Positions 35,858 to 48,343 of a DNA stretch of 64,000 nucleotides are shown here, piece after piece. How positions within the stretch are numbered: the stretch's first letter is position 1; each line of letters begins with the position of its first letter. The position numbers and the translations under genes are program-made. The notes below the pieces were generated by a model, which ran no database searches, was not told the DNA's origin, and saw nothing but the letters and a program-made list of their open reading frames with translations. Source of the DNA: Ceratodon purpureus (lineage: Eukaryota; Streptophyta; Bryopsida; Pseudoditrichales; Ditrichaceae); the NCBI GenBank assembly GCA_014871385.1, contig CM026431.1, positions 8,367,778 to 8,431,777 of the forward strand, read 5' to 3'.

Positions 35858-37624
35858 ATGGGTCGAGCCGGATCGTTTCTAGGTGCGAGGATGGTTGACA
35901 CGAAGATGAGCAATGTGCGGGCGCAGTACAGAGCGCATGGGTTGAAGTCGGAGGTCGTGGAGGTGGATGATGGAGAGACCGTGATCAGGTGCTGGGTGCC
36001 GTGGCAGCAGCCAGAGAGTGGGGTGTGGTCGGCCGGCGCTTCGGACAAGCCTGTGGTTTTGTTTCTTCATGACTTTGTGGCGGGTGGGACGATCAACTGG
36101 GAGAATCAGGTCGGCGCCTTCACGAAGGATTTCAATGTTTATGTGCCTGACTTGGTGTTCTTCGGTGGCTCAACGTCGAGCAAGAAGGAGAGGACGGAGG
36201 CTTTTCAAGCGCATTGCATGGTTAAGATGCTCCACGCCCTCGAGGTTTACAATGAGGTAAGCATTGAGGTGTTTGCAATGGTTGGCAGAACCTTCTTGTA
36301 AGCATTGAGATGTTTTTTGATATTTTAGTATTTCTGTTCCTTGCCTGTATGATTTACAGTGAAAATATTTCTCTGTTATAGGTCACGGTGGTGGGGACTG
36401 GCTATGGCGGGTTGGTGGCGTTCTGGATGGCGCATCTGTACCCAAAGCTTGTTGAGAAAGTCGTCTTCGTTGCTTCAGCGACGCACATGACATCCTCATC
36501 TCAGAAACCATTGCTCGCAGAGTTTGATTATGACCATATTTCTGAGTTGCTGTTGCCTACCACAGTGCAAGGATTGAAGAACTTGGCATCTGTTGCTACT
36601 TATAAGCGCGTTTACAGGCTGCTGAAGTTCGTGTGCAAAGATGTGTTGGAGGTGAGCATCGTCCGCTTTAAATTTAATTTAGTGGTTAGATTAAGTTGTT
36701 CATATTCCTGGCTCGTAGAAATACAGACCGAAGAGTTTTCTGACATTGAACGGTATTGATATTGGTAGGTATTCTTCGATGAGCAACGGCATGAGAAGGT
36801 TGAGTTGCTATTGAACATGGTCTGCGGTGCAAAAGGAGCAGATCCTCTCCCACAGTTAATGCAGGTTGGAAAATAAAAATAACTTCATTTCCCTCCGCTG
36901 TTCATTTTAGCTTCAGAAGAACATTCTCACATCTATATGGCTTCAATTTTCTAGTCATGCTGTTGCATCGAAATATTCTGATTCGGTGATGACTCTACGA
37001 ATCATACTCTAAATAAGCACAGCCGTCATATGTAGCGTTTATTTCTGTTTGACGAATTTATCAGCTAATGTGCGGCCTTGTTTCATTTTCAGGATAAGAG
37101 TTTGATAATATGGGGTGAAAACGATCAAATCACAAGTCTCGAATTGGCCCTCAAGCTAAAACAGTGAGTGAACTTTCGCTACATGGGTCACTTAAAGACT
37201 GTAGGAGCATTGAAGTTATCTTCCCACACACAATATAATAATTTTAATGATGAAACAGTCTCAAATTTAGTCGTTAGGTTGCAAAATCCAGAATATTTAC
37301 CACCCAGTTCTAGGTACCCCACCCCCACATATACTGATTGAACAGTAATGGTGCTTGAATGTTACTCTTGAAGTTAGTTCGAAGTACTTCAAGTGTTGCT
37401 TCCGAAGCGATCGGACGAAACTGACCTTTCCAGGATTGTGGATAGTCAGCTGTACTAATGTGATCACTGTTGGATGGAACAGGCACTTGAGCACTGATGC
37501 TTCGACAGACCTAGTGGTGCTGAACAAGTGTGGTCACTTCCCCCACATTGAGAATCCTACAGCTTTCAATCGTATCCTCAGCAATTTTTTGAAGGGCTCC
37601 AACGACAAACCACTTCGGAGATAG
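35858..37624 (+). CDS. Alpha/beta-hydrolase-fold protein with Ser-to-Gly nucleophile change, five exons
   Basis: Exons 35858-36256, 36382-36651, 36769-36864, 37093-37163 and 37483-37624 join in frame (GT-AG) to about 325 residues. The N-terminal part has KPVVLFLHDFVAGG (the oxyanion-loop region, usually HGF), NWENQVGAFTKDFNVYVPDL and VFFGGSTSS, the signature of a plant alpha/beta hydrolase group. The nucleophile elbow, normally GTSYGG, reads GTGYGG (residue ~140, codon GGC at 36400-36402). The acid (WGENDQI, D~266) and histidine (CGHFPHIE, H~297) are kept. Frame, splice sites and length are intact, so the gene is not an obvious pseudogene. By analogy with other fold members lacking the serine, it may bind a ligand or partner rather than hydrolyse. 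Start chosen at the first true ATG (ACAATGG). Two inverted copies of one TIR element flank it. Confidence 0.85.
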
Positions 37625-39202
37625 ACGGCAAGCCAAAGATGACAAGATGGCCAGCTTAGGAATCTTCCAATCCTTCCACATTTTTTATTCTTTTACAGGA
37701 GTCCCAGTGAAGTGCTTCTCGAAACTAAGATTATATATGTTACCGTCTCGAAGAGTGTTCACCTCCAGCACTTCAGCAGCAAGACTTTGACAAGTGATAT
37801 ATCTAAAAGATGTCTCCGTTAGGGATGCCACGGATTCTTAAATCTTTGGATGGCAGTTCTAACTTAGGAGACAACCAGGAGGAATTCTATTTTTGCATGA
37901 AGAAGTACATATTAATCGCACAAGTTATTATGCGACGGGAATGATTTCAAGACATATCCTTCAGCACATTAGCAGGAGGGAGTGTAGATTGTTAAGGAGT
38001 GAGATTGGAGTAGCCAAGTTACGTTTAGAAAAAATAGAAGCAAACAAGATTGTATTATACATTGAGGGGTCGGGTATAGCTCTAATTGATTTGACTTCCA
38101 TGACAGGAGTAGCTTGTTATGTGCAATGACATCACAAAAATGAAGCATATTATGTGCTGTCGGAGCTGGGAAAGGATCCATTCTGTAAAGGATCTTAGTT
38201 CATATACGGATAGTTTACATCTGATTCAACAAATCGCTTCACTGAAGCATCATATTCATTCATGTTTTTAGTCATAAAGGAATCTTACATTTCCAAGCAC
38301 AAGTTGCTTCCTATGCAGTAAATCTCGATTTCTTGTGAATGCCGATTAGCAACAACTATTGGAATTCTCTCTAAGTCCACGATCAACCATACAATGTTCA
38401 TGTCCCTTAAAGCCAGAGCTTGAAGGCGTCGAGTTTGAATGTCAAGAAGCATATTGATGCAATGAACGGGAATACTGTGGAATTACTAAATGTATATGGT
38501 GCTGCAGCCTAAGTACATTTGTTCCTTTCTGATTTGAATGGTGACCTTGCCATCCTACCAATTGTAAAACACACAATCAGAGTCCCAGATTTGAAAAAGA
38601 AGATTGACAGTCAGTGTAGGTCACAATTGGCATAGTGGGCAGTGAAAACTTCAGAACAGAGGACGCTGTAACGAACACCCACTGGACTCAATTCAACTTG
38701 TACTTACAAATGAGCCGGGAATTCCTTCATTGTTTAGAAAGGTGGAGTAGCAGCCAAGCAGACTCCCAGCTGCGTGATAAGATCGGGTGTTCTGAGGTTG
38801 AGCTGGGATGTGTGCTGCAAGGAGTTTGATAACATCGGCTCACTGCTTTACACTGCGGTCCTGACCCAGCTTATTCGAATATGCAGCATGCGAAAGTCTT
38901 GTGACATAAGAAATCTTGCAAGAATTTAGGGGAGCCATATTCTTGGACAGTTCTTTGGTACCCTGGTTCTTTGGTCTGTCCCAGAGGAATTTCGAAGTGA
39001 GGCCTCCCAACGGGTACATTTAGTTCAGGTTCAATTGAATCTTATTAAGCAACAGTTATGAATTTGGGCAGACTAAATTGTCACTCCACTACCAGGAGAT
39101 GCGTCGTTTTTTACTTTCTAATATTGAAAAGGGAATGAAACCGTGTCATGCACATGGGCTCTATGAGTATGAATGAGTAATTTTGGTGACAAGATGACAG
39201 AA
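37625..39202. other. 3' flank and unassigned DNA
   Basis: Likely 3' untranslated region of the hydrolase followed by sequence without recognisable coding content or clear repeats up to transposon copy B. Confidence 0.35.
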
Positions 39203-39948
39203 GGGGGAGAGCACAATAAAGTGGACCACAAAGTACAACATGTGATCACTAGGAAGTGAATATGAAGTGTGTTGTTTTTCAAAGCTCAAAGTTGATTTTG
39301 AGCATTTTGGTGTAGTTTTTGAGCATTTTAGTCACTCTTTAGGGTGTATCTACATTAAGAGAACATGTTCAATTGAAACTTAATTTGGCTACTAGTTTTA
39401 CATCATCAATATGAATTTTTCCAAAGTCTTAATTTCTTCATTTGGTGCCATCTATTGTCTTTAGAGGATGTTTTTTCCAATTTAAAAAACAATGCTCGGT
39501 GAAAAAAAACTCACAAAAAATACCACAAAAGTGACCCTCTTAAAAAACCGTCCTTGCGATGCTTTTAGAACCCTAAACCAATTATTGAGTATATAAATTG
39601 ACTATTTTGGAATTCCTCTCAAACATATAAAGGCCACCACTTCTTCAAAAGTGATTTTAAGATTGTTTTTTGTTCTTTTAGCCATTTTTTCAAATGACTA
39701 CATTCACTTTGCTTGGATTTGAAGCCTTCATACAATAACTTTAAAGTGTCTATTTTGCACGAAACTTTTCTAAGCTGTAGAAAAATAAATTGAGAATCTA
39801 AATTAGCAAAAAAATTGACTTCAATATCATCTTTCCATCACTTTTGTGGTTCAATAACATCTTTCCATCACTTTTGTGCAATTTTTGCAAAAAAGCTAAA
39901 ATTGACAAATAGCTATGGATTTTTTTGGTCCACTTTATTGTGCTCCTT
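39203..39948 (-). mobile_element. Non-autonomous TIR DNA element, copy B
   Basis: About 745 bp with ends GGGGGAGAGCACAATAAAGT and, at the right, its inverse (ACTTTATTGTGCTCC). It is the same family as copy A (33745-34481) in opposite orientation. A ~30-base segment (AATAACATCTTTCCATCACT and neighbours) is duplicated near 39820-39870. Its ends are more alike than those of copy A. No transposase. Confidence 0.75.
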
Positions 39949-40036
39949 CTTAGAAACAACATTATAATATTCAGCTATTGTTCACCTATCCTACGAGACA
40001 GGGAATGAAAAACAACACATTTCCTACTAAGGTATT

Positions 40037-40479
40037 TTGTCCTATAACCAACCACTTAAGCAATTTGACCTATATTTAGCAGTGGTAAATCCAAAAAAAA
40101 ATATGACCGTGTTTGAAATAGGATTTCATCAGGATTGCAAAAAATTGTAACATATAATTTGTATTTCTCAATTTTATACAAAATCCCAAAGTGCAAAATA
40201 ACCGATGACCCATATTTGATATACTATTCTTCTATGATCAAACTATGGTGTCATATGTTCTGTTGATGATCAAACCCAAAACCAACCACTACAAGATGCA
40301 TGAACTGAAAACTACTCTTAGGTATAATCAATCATGCTGAAAATGAAAACTAGTGGCACATGTGTCCCACTCTATACTCCACTCCACATCAACCCAAAAC
40401 CAACCTTACATGGATCCTAATTTTTGCGAGTCCCTCAAATCACTATATTTAGTTCTCACTATGGTTGGTTATAGGACAA
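40037..40479. mobile_element. Possible second TIR/MITE-like element
   Basis: TTGTCCTATAACCAACCA at 40037-40054 is the exact reverse complement of 40462-40479. The 443-bp interior is AT-rich with scattered AACCAACC motifs and no ORF of note. A weaker copy of the end (TTGGTAATAGGACAAC) follows near 40508. Boundaries and target duplications are unproven. Confidence 0.5.
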
Positions 40480-43400
40480 GTCAACCTAATGGTTTTGGGG
40501 TGGTTGTTGGTAATAGGACAACCGACCTTAGTGAATGCAGCCAATCAAGTCGACATGGAGCCAACTGGAATCCCCATAGGAACGAAGCACTTGATAAACG
40601 TGCTCTGAAAACTCCATCCTTCTAAGTGTTCATGATTTGTTTATGTACTAATGATCCCTATATTATATTGGAACCGATGACTCCTGTAAATACGAACAAA
40701 TCGATTTTTCAGTAAAATGAACTAGTCTATGTATAATATGGTGCAGCGGTGCTGAGACGTACTAATATATTATATGCCATTCTCTTTGTTGATTAACTCG
40801 ATTGGGAGTTTGGAAATCTCAACACATTCAACAAGTGCAAGAGCCTTTAGGAGGCATAGTGGTGAGAGAAGAATTTTGTCAAAGGATAGCTAGGGACTTG
40901 AACCATTAAACGTGAATCCTCTTTGCCTCTCTTAGTTCTTGCTTTGCTTCTCACTTTTATTAGATGCAAATCAAACTACTTTGACTTACTAAATAAGGTA
41001 AGTTTGCCTTTTCTATAACCATTGGATCAAGAACTACCAATTTAAATGTTGCATCCAATGCACAAGTGTTCATTTTAGTGGATAGGTTTAGATACTATCA
41101 ATGATTTTTTCAATTTGGTGGTATAGACATCCTAATCAATATCATTGTTTTTAGAAAAGTTAGAATCATATCTTATAATCATGTTCCGTGAATTCCAAAA
41201 TGAACTTGAAACATTTGAGTTTTTCCGAATTTGAGATATTTCTACCTTCAAAACTTCCATAGGCACCAATACTTGAATGCACCTTGAATGCTCCTTGAAT
41301 GCACCTCAAATGCATCTTGGTTGACAAGGTTTACTTGTAGAATGTCTACGACAACATTTCCATTGAGAGCACTTCTTTCTACACATTTCTTTTTAGAGCG
41401 TTATAGTCTAAATTACCTTATTAAATATTAGTAAAGCATAGTTAGGGACTCAAGAGTATATAAGAACTTGATGGTCTCTAAATTCAAAAAAACTAGTTTT
41501 GATGTCAACTCTTCATTAAAAACTAATTTTCTTTAATTTAGAGACCTCTAATCTCTTGCACACCAAATATGAAGAGACCATTAAGGTCTTCCATACTTAT
41601 TAACTATCTAGAGCTATATGTTGATGATAACATATTGATGTCTTGGTTACAACTTGAATATAATTCTTAACAATTTTTTTAATGTTTGGCTTTCTTTTTC
41701 ATTCATTTTCGAAAATACTTTATAAAAATAGTCACCTAATTATAGGTGTAGCAAATTGGATATCAACAGTTAATAAAAATCATTAATGCATAAACATATC
41801 TTAGGACATTGTGAAGGGATATGAACATATAATAAAAACTAGTGGAAATAGAAAATCCTTTGTATACATATACACGCACAATAAGGGAATCTACTTTACA
41901 TGAAGAGTCAAGGTTGAATTATTGCTTGGCATGCATAAATCTTTATATGTTACTGGTCTAATTTGCATAATCAACTTTAATACCAAGTTTATATGATGAA
42001 GTCAAGACCATCGGCCTTGAAATTCATATTTTGATAGACAAAATAATATACAAAGACGGTAAAGATAAAATATGATATAGCTCATTGAAAAGAAATTGGT
42101 TTAAATCAAAACAATAATTTGATTTATGACAATGAAAGAACTTCATCTCTTGCTTGGTCCTGTATTTCGGATTTCCTACAAACCGGCTTTAGACGTGTAC
42201 AATGTCTTTAAATTTTGTTGCCTCAACACACAAATGATACAAATCACAAGGTATTTCAAAAAATTCCACAATAGTGATCAAGACTTTGACTAAAATTCAA
42301 GTTCAAAAAATTATTTCTCAAAAACTTATTTCCCTCAACATATAGCTTCCTAATCAAAACAATACCACTTAGTTTTACACTGCCCGAAGTGACGGAACTA
42401 GAAAAAGAAAAATTAAACCAGCTAGACGAATAGACCATTTAACTTTTAAATCTCAAATTTCTTCAATGGCGTTGCAATTACAATGTCTTCAGATTTCAAA
42501 CAAAGAAAACACATAAGAAGATCATGCACAAGGCAAGAACTCAAGTCCAACTTCAAATTTGAAAAATAAAAACATGTATTTGATTTAAGGCCGCTCAATT
42601 ATCAAAGCCTATATTCACATAATTTCCAAATCACTCCCAAATTTCAGCCAACTCCTCTGAGGCATAGCAAAATCACCACTCATACAGTGTACATTGTCTT
42701 CGCTATACTATGACATGTTCATAAATGTGAAGTTCACTTCAATTTGCAATAGCAAAACTTGTCATTGTCACCCATCTCCATGATCATATGACTGCTCAAA
42801 TGGAAATAAGTCGCATCCAATTTCACAATGCAAACACTGCTATAGCCATTGTGATTAGATCCATTGCAAGTGTTACTCTCCTTGCAAAGACTACAACAAT
42901 CGTTGTGGAAAATCAGTTCCAAATAGGAATGGTGGCATTGACTTACAACCATTCAACACCTTCCTTGCAATCTATAAATCTTGGCAAACACTTTGTGTAT
43001 GAACAAACATTTAAATCTTTGCATGCCGCTCCTACAATATGAGGAGGGACATCCATTTTCAATAATTTTGTTGTTGAAAGGACAAAGAGCGTTTTTTCTA
43101 GACCAAATACATTTTTGCCCAATATAATGTTTTCAGTGGATACCAAGTTTTTTCCATATCTATGGAAATGTTGGAGCTCTTGAGGTTGTAAAAACTGTGT
43201 CAAACACAACCATAGCTCAAAGTATACACAACATTCAACTTTTGCAGTCATTGTTTTTGGTAAACCTCTTCACAAAGTAAAAGTTAAGGTTTCAAAAAAA
43301 ATTGTACTTTATAGTTTAATAAATATGAAAATCTTGATTATAAATTTAAATCTTCAAAGTCCATTATAACTAATTTAGAAGAACCAACAGTGAAATTACA

Positions 43401-44283
43401 TTTTTTTTGGATACACCTAATTTTAAGGACATGATTTGTTACTTGATTTTCCATTCTAGAAAGTTCAATTTAGTTAGAAAGTTGGTCACTCAAATAGAGA
43501 CCCTTCTACTTAAATTGTGTGAAGAAATCAAATTCAAAATTTCTTGATCAAACTTTTATATTAAAGTAAAAGTAAAATTAAAATTAAAAGTAAATTTTTA
43601 TATAATTAAGAATATGTATTATTATAGCATGTGTGAAGTTCTAAGGTTGGAAGGAGAACCTATGGTTTAACTTTGTTTTATATTTTACTTTTATAGAATA
43701 TATATAAATTGCAGCAAGTTGCAACTTGCTTCTTGGCTTGTATTGGTGAACAATATTGGTGGGAAGGAAATCCGCAGAGTTTAAAAGTTAATGACCATAT
43801 TCATTATTTTGAAACAATTTCAGAACTTTGAGACTTTTTGAAGAAAATTTCAGCAATTGTTTTTAGACAATTTGAACTTTTTTTGAATTTCTAATTATAG
43901 ATTATCCTTGACTCAAGGATAATCTTCCCATATATAATCAAAAAAATTCTGACAAATATAGAGTCAATCAAGAAATCAATGAAAAAGCTGTAGTTAAGCA
44001 TTAAATTGAGACTATGAAAAGGCTCAATATAACGAATATGGTGTTCTTGGCTCAATGAGAGGCTTGTTGAGGACGGATATTACCGACTCCTCGCAACAAT
44101 CACATCCGTTGTTGTAACAATGTAATTCATTCATAATGTTAGAAACATTGTTAAAAAAAAAGTAAATGTATTCAAATTAGAAACAATAACCCTGCTTGAC
44201 ATGGTCTGAATGGTAGATACATTAATTACATTCTCATAGATCAACAATATCCGACATCCACAATCTTGAGTATTGAACAACCT
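40480..44283. other. AT-rich transposon-like wasteland
   Basis: Nearly 4 kb with dense stops, frequent A/T runs and no recognisable gene, RNA or complete element. Short ORFs (for example near 42800-43050) lack domains. Confidence 0.4.
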
Positions 44284-45202
44284 ATGATGTCTACGAATTG
44301 GGATTCTCTACCGGATGACGTGCACGACAGTATCCTCAATAAACTAGAGTTCAAAAACCTATTCCGTTGCACAACAATGTCAAAAAAACGCATAGAAAGT
44401 GACGACTTTTATCAGTTTCGAGGAGCAAGCTCATCTCAAGAAGGCTCATTCACGGCTATCAGTTACTACATTGAGGACAACGCTTGGCAATGTCTTGCAT
44501 ATGATTTGCATTCAAACTCATGTCGGTCTTTGCCGCCCTTTCCGTACATCCCAATTCCAAATGCATCAAAGATATGTGTGCGTGAACGGAGTATTACATG
44601 TCATTGCAGTTATTGCCAACAATGGCCGTGTAATCCGCCTAGGTGTGATAGCATTTGACATGGAGAATGGGAAGTGGTTGGAGGATATGACATGTGACAT
44701 CCCATTTGGTTTGTTCTCACCCATTGTACAGCTCATTGAGTGCAATGGAAATGTGTACTTGTATAGATGGGAAATAAGCAGCAAGAGATTATTTCTGCAC
44801 TTCATTGATGTACTTGAATGCCAAAACCTCAACACAAGAGTAGGGGCTTGGCATTGGAGAAATGTGGTTCGAGTGAGGAAACGTAATCGATGTAGATGGA
44901 CATTGTACAATGAATATTCGTGTGTGAACTTCGGAGATGGGAAGTTGTGCATGTTCAACAAGCGAAGTCGCACTGGAGTGGTGTATGATATGCAAGATGG
45001 AAAGCAATTTTCGGTTTTGGCGGCACCACCTAGGAATGAAAAGGGTGAGAAGGATTTCACCTTGAATCCTGCACCATTTAGTCTGCAGCCCTGCTTTGAC
45101 AACAATCTTATGTCATCGGCTATTGAGATAATTGAAAACAAGGATGCCGAGTCTGTTGCAGAATATTGGCAAAGTAAGGCGATGTTTATGACCACGACAT
45201 AA
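44284..45202 (+). pseudogene. F-box/kelch-like gene, intronless, frameshifted
   Basis: From ATG at 44284 or 44287 the frame reads WDSLPDDVHDSILNKLEFKN and LFRCTTMSKK, a clear F-box start of the SCF substrate-adaptor type. It is followed by CLAYDLHSNSCRSLPPFPYI, the usual transition to a beta-propeller. Near 44571-44573 the frame must shift by one base: IPNASK continues as YVCVNGVLHVIAV in the other frame and runs open to TAA at 45200-45202 (FDMENGKWLEDM, GDGKLCMFNKRSRTGVVYDM). The segment between the F-box and 'CLAYD' is shorter than usual, and the 'W..LI' part after CK is lost. A recently disabled gene or a sequence error are both possible. Confidence 0.65.
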
Positions 45203-48200
45203 TGTCTTATGCAATCTTCATTAGAAAACTTACATTCCTAAAGATCCTCCACGTAGTGACTTTGATCTTGTTCTTAGATCGATGTGTCATGTATTTCAAG
45301 ATTGGACATGTGAGCAATTTTAAGTGTGTTTAGCAATCTTACAGCTGAGGTAGACTTACATTTGGAGAGACATTGACCAATTTTTTAGCTAATTCAGTAA
45401 ATATCAAATAATATGAGAAGAGTTGTTTGAGGGGAATTCTAGACAGAAGGCCTCCTTGAGGTGAAGGATCCATACAAGCCGGAATCAACTTAGAAGTTAT
45501 CTTGTGAAGTAGTGCTATGTTGTTTTTTACATTTCGGAATGTTGTTGTACAATAAACTACATATTTGATATACAAGGATGATTTCATTCATAACTAGACT
45601 TGTAAGAATTATCTATGTCATATCTACATGCAATAATATGTATCTATATCGGGTGATAATAGTTCATTTCATTTCATATTGAAGTCATTTTTAACATCAA
45701 CTTATAATTTCTCCTTTCACTTATATCTTAATATAATGAATATTTGCAAGTAATATACAAATATACAAAAGCCTAAGATCGTAGAGGGTCAATAGAATTT
45801 CACTAAGCTTGCTCCCAATTTCAATCAGAATCCATGTTGAAAATTGCCACAAAATGCTTCAGATTCCATCCACAGTTCTTAACATTATCCTTCAGTTATG
45901 GTGTGTTCATTCTTTCTTGGCTTGTTACTGTAGTACCATACTACCATAGCAAGTTTTGCAGTTTTTCCGAAAACAATTCTAAAAATAAAAAAATAAAAAA
46001 ATAAAAATTATGAAGACAAAAAAAAAGATAGAATAAATTTGTTTTTGTAATATTTTGTTATTTGAAATTTCTAAGACATTTAAAGTCATTTTCACAGATT
46101 TTTTTGCTAGAAAATGAAAATTGAGAAATTCAGTTTTTTCCAAAAAATACTGGTTTTGCCACGTGGCAAACCTGCTATGGTGTTCCGGTATGCACCATGT
46201 GAATAACCCACGGCGTTGGGGAGCAAAAATCACAATTACACTCTTTAACTCCAAGTACTCCACTGAACTTGTTATTTCAATTACATGATCTCACTTTCAC
46301 TTGTTGAATTGGAGATGTTGTACCTTCTTGTCAATTTAAAAATTGGGTTTCACGGGGAGGCATTATCGAAGGAAGAAACAACTTTGTCCTATGGAATTGT
46401 GAATTCTGCAAATCGGTGAAATCTTCAAATCATAATATTGCGGACTATGTGAGACGAATCCGCAGCAAGTTCTTGTCAACATGGAGATTCAAAAGTAGAA
46501 CACCAATGAAGCACCATATGCTGTTGATCGTCACGGTTCTGATAACAGTTACTATGGTTCAAGCACTGCAGTGGAAAGTTAACTCCTATGGACAAGTTGG
46601 CTCCTTTGAGTCCTTCAACATCTCAACCTTGGAAAGACATTGATCAAAAACTATCAGAATGATCTTGACAATGGTCACAATATTGTTCAAAACAGAGAGT
46701 AAATGTTGGTCGATGGTACACTCAGAACAGTTCGATAAATAGGTGGAAAATAGCATCGGAATTGTAGTACGTCGTTGACAGTAAATTTAACGTTGTGATG
46801 AGTTTGGTGCTTCCACCTGCTTTAGATGCAGGCCATGCAAACTAAAACAATTGTTGTTGAGTCATTTCCATTGAGTTTCGATGTCTTTGAGTTGTACAGT
46901 ACATACTGTATAATATATATTTCTTCCTACGAATGTCATGCTGATCATTTTGTTTCTGGAATATAATACACTAGGTTTGTCTTACAGGTTTGATCCCAGC
47001 AACGACCTATCTGCGACGACCCATGCACGAGGTCGGATTCGGGCCTTATTCGAAGGCAAGAAAATATTCCGAAGCCAGACAAAGTGTAATTTACTGGATT
47101 TCAGAATGATTTGACGGCAGATGACCAGTGATTCCGTCGCACACGGACAACCGAACTTATTCGGAACTTGAAAAACTTTCTTTTGGTCAATGTACACTGT
47201 TTCATTTTGACGCGGATCTCCGCGTTTGAGTACAAGTATATAGATACATGTAGATTTCAAACAGTTTAGCAACGTCCATTATCTGGGGTAATGTGATTTC
47301 CTCCAGGATATTGCTCAGGCTTTGATACCTGAATCCTGCTTCCTTCGCGAATTTTCAGGGACATGGATACTGCTTAACCTAAGATTTAAAGTTTTTCTAT
47401 TGCAATAGAAAATTTACTAGAATCTATAACGCCTTTGATTGATATGTATAGCTGCTTTAATTAGTAGAAAGCTTAGCGAACTGGTGCTGAGAGTTTTTGG
47501 AAGCATAGTTCAGCTCTTGAAATTGTAACATTCATGAGAAATTTTGTAATCTAACAGAAATAGAGATGATCTATAACTCTCACAATCCACACATGAGAAA
47601 ATTTTGAATAGAGAAATCGAGGTTTATAGTGTTAGAATGCATGCGTCAGCAAGGTTTGCAGCCTCCATGTCAGACAGAAAGGGAAAAGAAGATTCGAAGA
47701 CTGATACTTGTGTTAGATATGGTGCATCATTTGCGGTGGATCGGTTATACCATTTGACTGTTGGAATGGCTATTCTAGACGATTAAATCTCCTACTATCT
47801 GCAAAAATGCTGCACACGACTGGTTTGGCTCCCAAAGACAAGCGATGGCCCCATGATTTGGAGCCATCTAGTATATATGACGGGTGTTTCAATCGTGATT
47901 GCATAAGTTGGTTTCGGTGATCGCTAACAAGTGCCCACCTGCTCATTCGAGCTCTGATCATCTAACTGGGCAGGAGCTCAGTACTACTTCGCCTCTGACA
48001 AGCTCTTGCGAATTTCGCATCGTGAGTACGTCGATCACTTCTCTCGATAGGTTCCATGTACAACGTCTGACTCAGTACACATGGCTTGATAGATAGGAAT
48101 AGTTCAAGTATAATTATTAGGCGGAGTCACTCTCTCTGTCTCTCTAATTGTGATGATCATAATCTTGGACAATGCATTCCACGAGTCAGAAGAAGTACTG

Positions 48201-48343
48201 TAGGAAAACTATTATGTGTTGACTTGGAATGACATGATTAGCACTTCTGCAGATTTAAGTCAATGTATTATTTTGTCTATGTTACTGGACCTTCTCGAAT
48301 TGACACATTGAGTGATCCTGTTGTGACTCAGAATTCACTCAAA
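45203..48343. other. Intergenic DNA between F-box gene and peroxidase
   Basis: AT-rich, with an A/T run near 45975-46010. I see no gene with recognisable content. The last ~400 bases include a TCTC-rich stretch (48130-48146) and are probably peroxidase promoter and leader. Confidence 0.35.

Noticed and set aside
40353..40625. 90-codon ORF near the 18-bp inverted ends
   Set aside because: Spans the element border, no known motif, ordinary composition.
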